A stretch of DNA of 64,000 nucleotides, taken from NCBI GenBank assembly GCA_963752935.1, contig CAVWAL010000009.1, positions 62,001-126,000 of the forward strand, written 5' to 3'. Shown here in pieces: positions 57,106-64,000 of the stretch. The stretch comes from RI-153 sp963752935. GTDB taxonomy: Bacteria > Chloroflexota > Anaerolineae > Caldilineales > Caldilineaceae. Below the pieces are notes generated by a model, which did not search any database, was not told where the DNA came from, and was given only the letters and a program-made list of their open reading frames with translations. Numbering within the stretch: position 1 is the stretch's first letter; each line of letters starts with the position of its first letter. A program made the translations under genes and the position numbers.

Positions 57106-58066
57106 ATGGCGAATGAACAATGGCGTGCACGAGTCCAACGCGCACAACAGATGGCCGCCGAACGGCTGGGCGTTGATGCTGCAATAATGCAACCGCCGCG
57201 CCAGCCAGATGGCGGCGGCGCTGCCGCACATAGCGCAGAGGCAGAAGCCGAACCGGTTGCGGTGGCAGAGGTCGCCCAACCCGAGACAGTCGCTGCGACA
57301 GAACCCGCAACCGCAGTTGTTGCCGAGACCCAACCGGCGGCCGCCGAAAGCGCGGCAGCACAACGCGTCGCCGCAGCAAAAGCCCGTGCGGCGAGCAAGA
57401 GTAGTGGCGCCAACGGTGCGCCGGCGGCCGCGCCCGTGGCTCCGTCAAAACCCGCCGCCCGACCGGCTCCGGCCGCCGCCCCTGCCAAAGAAGTTGTCGT
57501 CGAAACAGAAGTCGGCCAACCGGGCATCAATCGTCGGGAGTTCCTCACCTACGCCTGGGGGGCAGCATTGGGTTTGCTGACCCTGGAAATGGGTGTAGGT
57601 ACCTACTTCTTCACCTATCCACGTTTTCGAGCCGGTGAGTTCGGCGGTGCATTTCCGCTGCCTATGGGCGAGATCCCTGCCGTGGAGAGCTGCGCCAAAC
57701 GGCAATGCGACCGGTAAATTCTGGCTGGTCGACACAGAGGAAGGCCCACGCGCCCTCTACATGGTCTGCACACATCTGGGATGCCTCTTCAAATGGGAAG
57801 AATCGAACTTCCGCTTCGAGTGCCCCTGTCACGGCTCTAAGTTCAGCCACGATGGGTTCTACATCGAAGGGCCGGCGCCTCGATCATTGGATCAATTTGT
57901 GATCGATGTCGTCCAAAATGGTGCGGTTGTCTCTAGCACCACCGAAACTGCCGACAGTGTCGTCCCGCCACAGCTCCCTGGGGGCGAAGCGGAGCTTCTA
58001 GTCCAAACCGGGCAACGCATTATCGGCAAGCCGTCTTCCCAATCCCCGGCGCGAGCGGAAGCTTAA
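57106..58066 (+). pseudogene. Rieske iron-sulfur protein, single-base frameshift
   Basis: Two open frames join into a 319-residue protein. Residues 1-135 are an Ala-rich, charged extension (AAAESAAAQRVAAAKARA). Then comes a Tat-like INRREFLTYAWGAALGLLTL helix and the Rieske domain with CTHLGC and CPCHGS, the [2Fe-2S] ligand pairs, in the second frame. Near 57691 one extra base breaks EIPAVES-APNGNATGKFW; without it the protein is continuous. As the electron-transfer subunit of the bc complex it should be essential, so an assembly error is more likely than loss. The next genes are cytochrome b and cytochrome c. Confidence 0.88.
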
Positions 58067-58166
58067 TGTAGCGTTTTTGACACTTGCGGCAGGGTGTTCT
58101 TACCGCAGTGTGCTGGACTGTGTCATCGAGTTACAAGGTCATGACGATTAGGAGAGTAACAAGACT

Positions 58167-59795
58167 ATGAGCGTGATGCAAGACATTCGCGAGAAGGGAG
58201 TCATCGGCGCCAGCGCTGCTGCTCTCGAAGATGTCTTCACCCGTGTCACAGCCGGTATCAGCCCCGGCGAGTTTCGTAGAATGCTGCGTGGGGAGCCGGC
58301 CGGTCGCCCGAATCCTCGCCTGAAACCACACAGTGAAGCTTTCTTGCTTCACATTAAGCCCACCTATTATCACGAGAGTGTGACGAAGTGGAATCACACC
58401 TTCCGGTTAGGGCTGCTCTCAACCTATCTGTTCTTTTTTGAGCTGATCACGGGCCTCTTGCTCATGATCTGGTATGCGCCGTCACCAGACCGCGCCTATG
58501 AAGATATGCTCCGACTGTTGAGCAATGTGCCGCTCGGTCAGTTCTTGCGCGATCTGCACCGCCTGGGCGCCGAAGGCATGGTGGCCATCGTCACGGCGCA
58601 TATGGTGCGCACCTACTTAACCGGGAGCTATAAAGCGCCCCGGCAGTTCACCTGGTTTACGGGTGTCATCCTTTTGGTGCTGACGCTCTTCCTCAGTTTC
58701 TCGGGCTATTTGCTGCCCTGGGATCAGTTGGCCTTCTGGGCGGTGACCATTGGCACGTCCATGGCCGAAGCGATGCCCCCGGCGGTGGTCGGTGAAACCG
58801 TCAACTTGTTGGCGCGCGGTGCGCCCGACATTGGCGCCAACGGTCTCTTGCGCTTCTATTTGCTCCATGTGATCTTCTTGCCATTGCTGCTGATCCTCTT
58901 CTTCTTTGTGCACTATTACAAGGTTGTGCACTTTGGCATCAGTCTGCCTGCCGATGAAGAGGAAGTAGGCGAAGACACGGCAAACCGTGTCCCGGCGGAT
59001 AAGCGTGTCTACTTCTTGCCCGATGTGATGGTTGACGAGCTCACCTTCTTGACGGCGTTTACGACATTGTCGATCTTCCTGGCTATCTTCTTCTTCCAGG
59101 CGCCGCTGGAAAACATCGCCAATCCGCAGTCGACACCGCTCCATACGGTGGCGCCGTGGTACTTCTATTGGCTGCAGGGGCTGCTGAAAGTAGCGGACAA
59201 GTTCATCGCCGGCGTGTTGGTGCCAGGCGTACTGCTTGTGCTGCTGATGGGGATCCCCTACCTGGACATGAACCCCAGCCGCCGTGCTCGTGACCGCCGT
59301 GTCGCCATTGTCGCCGGCATTGTCGCCGGCGTCTTGATGATCATCCTCAGTTGGATGGGCACGCCTGAGTATGCGGTAAAGGGTGCGCCGTCGGTGGAAG
59401 TCGTCCAGGAAATCATGCCCGAAGAAGGCGCCGGTCTGGTGCGCGAGATTGGCTACGCCCATCTGCCTCTCGGCACCTTCCGCACCGATATGCTCTACGA
59501 CATAGAAGCGGAAGAACCTGAATTTGCCGAGTTGATGCATCAGTTCCGCGAAGGTGTGACCCACTACGAAGAGACGGATCCTGATTTCAACGCCGCTTAT
59601 GCCGAGTTGATCATTACGCAGGATCAGCCAAACCTGAAGAAGTTGCACTGGAAAGTACACTGGTACGATGCGCAGGGCGTCGAAGGCTTCTTTGAACGCA
59701 AATTCTGGCTGCACGAAGATTCCCTCTATTGGGAAGAGTACGGCTGGAAAGAATCGTTCATGGACTATCTTGCTGACTTGCGATTACCTAACTAG
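58167..59795 (+). CDS. Cytochrome b subunit of bc complex, long form
   Basis: The protein has 542 residues. About eight membrane helices. The N-terminal half has the four heme His (VTKWNHTFRLG, HRLGAEGMVAIVTAHMVRTYLTG, and YLLHVIFLPLLLILFFFVHYYKVVHFG). The quinol site is PLHTVAPWYFYWLQG (P-x-W-Y). A C-terminal extension of about 110 residues (from EYAVKG) is soluble and unlike classical cytochrome b; its role is unknown. It lies 100 bp after the Rieske gene and 20 bp before the cytochrome c gene. Confidence 0.9.
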   Translation: MSVMQDIREKGVIGASAAALEDVFTRVTAGISPGEFRRMLRGEPAGRPNPRLKPHSEAFLLHIKPTYYHESVTKWNHTFRLGLLSTYLFFFELITGLLLMIWYAPSPDRAYEDMLRLLSNVPLGQFLRDLHRLGAEGMVAIVTAHMVRTYLTGSYKAPRQFTWFTGVILLVLTLFLSFSGYLLPWDQLAFWAVTIGTSMAEAMPPAVVGETVNLLARGAPDIGANGLLRFYLLHVIFLPLLLILFFFVHYYKVVHFGISLPADEEEVGEDTANRVPADKRVYFLPDVMVDELTFLTAFTTLSIFLAIFFFQAPLENIANPQSTPLHTVAPWYFYWLQGLLKVADKFIAGVLVPGVLLVLLMGIPYLDMNPSRRARDRRVAIVAGIVAGVLMIILSWMGTPEYAVKGAPSVEVVQEIMPEEGAGLVREIGYAHLPLGTFRTDMLYDIEAEEPEFAELMHQFREGVTHYEETDPDFNAAYAELIITQDQPNLKKLHWKVHWYDAQGVEGFFERKFWLHEDSLYWEEYGWKESFMDYLADLRLPN

Positions 59796-59815
59796 CTAGG
59801 AGTGACGATACCGAT

Positions 59816-60700
59816 ATGCAGGGTCTATTCATTAAGTCGCCCGTTCTAAAAATCGTACTCGGCATCCTGTCTTCGTTGGCCGCCATTGCGCTGATGATGC
59901 TCCTGATCCTGACCGAGGAGACACGGATGGAGGCGCAGACCAACAGTTGGGCAGGACGTGAAGTCGAAAACGGCGCCGCCCTTTTCGCCAACAACTGTTC
60001 CAGTTGTCATGGACCGGATGGGAAGGGGTTGGCCGGCGTGGCGCCTGCCCTCAACAGCCACTACTTCTTCACGGAACGATTGAGTGATGTGGGTTGGGCC
60101 GGTTCGCTTGAAGATTATGTTCAACTGACGGTTGCGGCCGGACGGCCAAGCAAGACCAACACCCAGTGGGCGCAAGTCATGCCCACGTGGGGGAATGCCT
60201 ACGGCGGTCCCCTGCGAGCCGATCAGGTGGAAGCGGTCACCTCCTATGTGCTGAACTTCGAGGGTTCCGCTCTGGAACAGACTGCAGAGGAAGATCCGTG
60301 GCAGCCATTCCGCGATGTGCGCAAAGCACCCGAAGCGCAAACCGTCGGTGAACCCGGTGTTGCCGAGGCTCCGGCCGACGCCGCAGCCAGCGAGGGTCCA
60401 CGCGATCCCGAGGTACTCTTCCAGACCATGACCTGTGTCGCCTGTCACAACCTGGGAGCAGATCAGACCGCAACCAACCGTGGTCCGGTGGGGCCGAACA
60501 TGGGGAACCTGGCCGAGAATGCCGCTACCCGTGTCGAGGGGCTGAGCGCGGAAGAGTATATACACCAGAGCATTGTAGAACCCAACGCACATGTTGTGGA
60601 AGGCTACATGGCAGGCATTATGCCGCAGACCTTCGCCCAACAGATGAGCGAAGAGGAAATCAACGGCCTGGTGGCCTGGTTGCTCGAACAGAGCCAGTAA
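59816..60700 (+). CDS. Diheme cytochrome c of bc complex
   Basis: The protein has 294 residues. One N-terminal anchor (VLGILSSLAAIALMMLLILT), then a first heme domain with CSSCHGPDGKG (near residue 62) and a second with CVACHNLGADQ (near residue 206), plus Met candidates in QVMPTWGN and AGIMPQTFAQ. Between the two there is a linker. It takes electrons from the Rieske centre. The second domain resembles the one-heme protein at 41718-42590. A strong terminator follows. Confidence 0.92.
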   Translation: MQGLFIKSPVLKIVLGILSSLAAIALMMLLILTEETRMEAQTNSWAGREVENGAALFANNCSSCHGPDGKGLAGVAPALNSHYFFTERLSDVGWAGSLEDYVQLTVAAGRPSKTNTQWAQVMPTWGNAYGGPLRADQVEAVTSYVLNFEGSALEQTAEEDPWQPFRDVRKAPEAQTVGEPGVAEAPADAAASEGPRDPEVLFQTMTCVACHNLGADQTATNRGPVGPNMGNLAENAATRVEGLSAEEYIHQSIVEPNAHVVEGYMAGIMPQTFAQQMSEEEINGLVAWLLEQSQ

Positions 60701-60714
60701 GTAAACGCGTACAA

Positions 60715-60750
60715 CAAAAAAGAGGACGGCTCGGTAGCCGTCCTCTTTTT
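60715..60750. terminator. Two-way intrinsic terminator
   Basis: A 16-bp perfect stem (AAAAAGAGGACGGCT, loop of about three bases, inverted) ends in TTTTT. It lies just after the cytochrome c stop and before the convergent ABC-F stop. Confidence 0.88.
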
Positions 60751-60783
60751 GTTTGTACGCCTGACACACTCGACGAGAACCCT

Positions 60784-62463
60784 CTAACGTCGCATGCGAA
60801 TCGCCCGCCGTTTGGCACGTTCTGTCTTCTCGGCCTGATAATCGCTGTACCCGCCCAGGTACTCGGTTAAGGCGCCGTTGTCCAATTCGACGATGCGATC
60901 CACCACACGATCGAGGAAGTAGCGGTCATGCGAGATGACGAGCAACGTCCCCTCAAACTCTCCCAGCACATCCTCAAGCACTTCCACAGAAGCGATATCC
61001 AGGTTGTTGGTCGGTTCGTCGAGCAGTAAGAAGTTGGCATTCAACAGCATAAGCAGTGCCATCTGCAGGCGAGACCGTTCTCCGCCCGACAGGGTACGCA
61101 CCTTGCTGCGCGCCTGCTCATAGGTAAAAAGAAAACGCCCCAGGAAACTGACAGCCGTGGATTCGGTCACCGGCGCAGCATGGCGGATCGTCTCAATCAG
61201 CGTCAGATCGTAATCAAGGGTTTCGTGCTGTTGGGCGTAATAGCCCACATTGACGCTGGGGCCGATCACGATCTCGCCGCCGCTTGGCTCGTCTTCGCCG
61301 AGCAGCAAACGAAAAAGCACAGATTTGCCCGCGCCGTTGGGGCCGACCAGCCCCACCCGTTCCCCATGCCAGAGCAACAGATTCAGCCCCGCCAGCACGA
61401 GCAGCTCGTCTCCACGCTCCGTTTGGAAAACACGATCCAGATCGCGGATTTCGAGTACTTTGTTGCTACCACGCCAACCCGCCAGTTCCAACGCCATCGT
61501 CTTGCGTTCGAGGACGGGTTTGTCGATGCGTTCGATGCGTTCGATGCGCTTCTCGATTGACTTGCCGCGCTTGATCAGCTTTTCGTTGTCATAGGTGCGC
61601 CCCCAGATTAAGAGCCGTTTGGCCGCCTGTTCCAAGCGGGTGATCTCTTTCTGTTGCGCCTGGAAGAGCTGCTGCTGTCGCAAGAGCCGCGCCTGTTTCT
61701 CGAAAACATATTCCGAGTAGTTGCCGGGGTAGACGGTCATGCGGCCGTCTTCGAGTTCGGCGATTTCATCGGCCACCATATCAAGCAGATAGCGATCATG
61801 GCTGACGATGACGACGCCGCCTTTGTACTCACGGATCACCGATTCGAGCAGCGCCTTGCCGGCCATATCCAGGTGATTGTCCGGTTCGTCAAGCAGCAGC
61901 AACTTGGGCTGGACGACAAGCAGCTTGGCCAGACCTACCAGTTTACGCTGTCCGCCGCTGAGGGTCTCGATCCCAAGACCCAGATCCGTCTCACTCTGAA
62001 ACCCGACACGCGCCAGCGCCGCCCGCACTCGCCCCTCATAATTGAGCCCACCCAACTCCTCGAAGCGCGCCAACAGACGCGCCTGGTTATCCAGCGCCTG
62101 CGACAATCGCTTTTCATCACCATAGACCTTAGGATCGGCCAACTCGGCCTCACACAAAGCCAGGTGCGCTTCGATCTCGGCCAGATCAGTGGAGGCGGTC
62201 AGCGCTTCTTCCCAGACGGTACGCCCCGCATTTAGCTGAGGTTCCTGGCGCAGATAGCCCACGGACAGGCCACTGCTGCGCATGATCGAGCCGCCGTCCA
62301 CGCTCAGGTGGCCCGCGATCAAACGCAGCAGTGTAGACTTGCCCGCGCCGTTCGGCCCCACCGATCCCACACAGCGATCATCGTGGATCTGCCAGGAGAG
62401 ATCGGTAAAGACAGGTTTGGCGATGTACGTAACGCTGATGTCATGAATGTCAATGGCGATCAT
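60784..62463 (-). CDS. ABC-F family ATPase
   Basis: The protein has 559 residues and two ABC cassettes in one chain without membrane helices. Walker A GPNGAGKSTLL (residues 36-46) and GPNGAGKSVLF, signatures LSGGQRKLVGLAKLL and LSGGERSRLQMALLML, and Walker B LLLLDEPDNHLDM and FLLLDEPTNNLD. The linker is charged and helical (RLLRQQQLFQAQQKEITRLEQ), as in Uup/YdiF-type ABC-F proteins, which act on the ribosome. The C-terminus ends RAKRRAIRMRR. Its gene start is next to the satellite array at 62518. Confidence 0.88.
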   Translation of the reverse strand: MIAIDIHDISVTYIAKPVFTDLSWQIHDDRCVGSVGPNGAGKSTLLRLIAGHLSVDGGSIMRSSGLSVGYLRQEPQLNAGRTVWEEALTASTDLAEIEAHLALCEAELADPKVYGDEKRLSQALDNQARLLARFEELGGLNYEGRVRAALARVGFQSETDLGLGIETLSGGQRKLVGLAKLLVVQPKLLLLDEPDNHLDMAGKALLESVIREYKGGVVIVSHDRYLLDMVADEIAELEDGRMTVYPGNYSEYVFEKQARLLRQQQLFQAQQKEITRLEQAAKRLLIWGRTYDNEKLIKRGKSIEKRIERIERIDKPVLERKTMALELAGWRGSNKVLEIRDLDRVFQTERGDELLVLAGLNLLLWHGERVGLVGPNGAGKSVLFRLLLGEDEPSGGEIVIGPSVNVGYYAQQHETLDYDLTLIETIRHAAPVTESTAVSFLGRFLFTYEQARSKVRTLSGGERSRLQMALLMLLNANFLLLDEPTNNLDIASVEVLEDVLGEFEGTLLVISHDRYFLDRVVDRIVELDNGALTEYLGGYSDYQAEKTERAKRRAIRMRR

Positions 62464-62517
62464 GGTTGCGTCCTACTTGCTCATCACCTGGACCATTGCG
62501 TGTTTTGACCCTATTGG

Positions 62518-63187
62518 TACGGGCACGAGGGGATGGGGGGACGTCTCGCCCATTGTCGCAATCCGTCCCATCCCCCTCATGCCCCGACAACCGACAATAT
62601 CACGCATCATCTACGGGCACGAGGGGATGGGGCGACGTCTCGCCCATTGTCGCAGATCTCCGTCCCATCCCCCTCATGCCCCGACAACCGACAATATCAC
62701 GCATCATCGTACGGGCACGAGGGGGATGGGGACGACGTCTCGCCCATTGTCGCAGATCTCCGTCCCATCCCCCTCATGCCCCGACAACCGACAATATCAC
62801 GCATCATCGTACGGGCACGAGGGGGATGGGGGCGACGTCTCGCCCATTGTCGCAGATCTCCGTCCCATCCCCCTCATGCCCCGACAACCGACAATATCAC
62901 GCATCATCGTACGGGCACGAGGGGGATGGGGACGACGTCTCGCCCATTGTCGCAGATCTCCGTCCCATCCCCCTCATGCCCCGACAACCGACAATATCAC
63001 GCATCATCGTACGGGCACGAGGGGGATGGGGACGACGTCTCGCCCATTGTCGCAGATCTCCGTCCCATCCCCCTCATGCCCCGACAACCGACAATATCAC
63101 GCATCATCGTACGGGCACGAGGGGATGGGGCGACGTCTCGCCCATTGTCGCAGATCTCCGTCCCATCCCCCTCATGCCCCGACAACC
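62518..63187. repeat. Seven-unit, 94-100 bp hairpin satellite
   Basis: Unit starts (TACGGGCACGAG) are at 62518, 62612, 62710, 62810, 62910, 63010 and 63110; the last unit is partial. Each full unit has an inverted repeat of about 21 bp (GGGCACGAGGGGGATGGG against its complement near position 52-72) around TCGCCCATTGTCGCAGATCT, and a linker of about 30 bases (GACAACCGACAATATCACGC). The forward strand has no stop in any frame, but period 100 shifts frame each unit, so it is not a protein repeat. Sandwiched between two ABC-F genes. Confidence 0.9.
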
Positions 63188-63192
63188 GTTTC

Positions 63193-64000
<808 letters not shown>

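Noticed and set aside
62518..63187. CRISPR array
   Set aside because: The whole 100-bp unit repeats; there are no unique spacers and no cas genes nearby.

Overview
The window is GC-rich bacterial chromosome, most likely from a member of the Chloroflexota (Caldilinea/Anaerolineae-like). This placement is inferred from gene content and protein style, not from an rRNA. The supporting signs are secreted proteins with Thr/Pro- or Ala/Glu-rich linkers that end in an I-[FY]-L-P motif, stand-alone cohesin-like and dockerin-like proteins, T-box riboswitches ahead of tRNA synthetases, an archaeal-type AspRS, a cytochrome bc complex with alanine-rich extensions, and many dispersed hairpin repeats between genes. 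No rRNA, tRNA, CRISPR array or intact transposase was seen.

Layout. 0-8.2 kb: a secreted cohesin-like protein, a giant dockerin-bearing secreted protein and a CE15-type esterase. 8.2-9.9 kb: a T-box leader and aspS. 9.9-15.7 kb: a NarL-type response regulator and its sensor kinase, a CPBP protease, a single-domain receiver and a TMEM175-like channel. 15.7-17 kb: a thiosulfate sulfurtransferase preceded by a newly noticed 38-codon leader ORF with six Cys codons near its end. 17.1-24.4 kb: a LacI regulator followed by a complete Dpp/Opp-type ABC importer on the minus strand. 25-27.6 kb: a lower-GC secreted M23/PA14 protein. 27.8-35.4 kb: an Ldh_2 dehydrogenase, a 12-TM membrane protein, two GNATs, a methyltransferase, a ligase-associated exonuclease and a DEAD-box helicase. 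35.8-40 kb: an LLM flavin oxidoreductase, an S9 peptidase (frameshifted) and a uronate-dehydrogenase-like epimerase. 40-46 kb: an ATP-dependent DNA ligase, a cytochrome c, an Lhr-like helicase (frameshifted) and PdeM. 46-53 kb: YceI, a diheme cytochrome c, a Ca/Na antiporter, PhoU, a lipoprotein and a SanA/YdcF protein. 53.5-56.7 kb: a T-box leader and valS. 57-60.7 kb: the Rieske (frameshifted), cytochrome b and cytochrome c genes. 60.8-64 kb: two ABC-F genes separated by a seven-unit, roughly 100-bp hairpin satellite.

How genes work together. The exonuclease, ATP ligase, Lhr-like helicase and PdeM are the four parts of the bacterial ligase-associated DNA repair set, here scattered over 14 kb instead of forming one operon. 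Rieske, cytochrome b and diheme cytochrome c form a quinol-oxidising bc complex. The ABC importer with its LacI regulator, the CE15 esterase and the uronate-dehydrogenase-like protein fit a plant-polymer-using heterotroph.

The observations most worth following are: the poly-Cys leader ahead of the sulfurtransferase; a pair of about 90-bp structured elements with compensating stem changes directly upstream of two unrelated genes; a 154-bp MITE with a perfect 9-bp target duplication; the aspS T-box with overlapping Glu/Asn and nearby Asp triplets; the hairpin satellite; and three conserved genes that each carry exactly one extra base.
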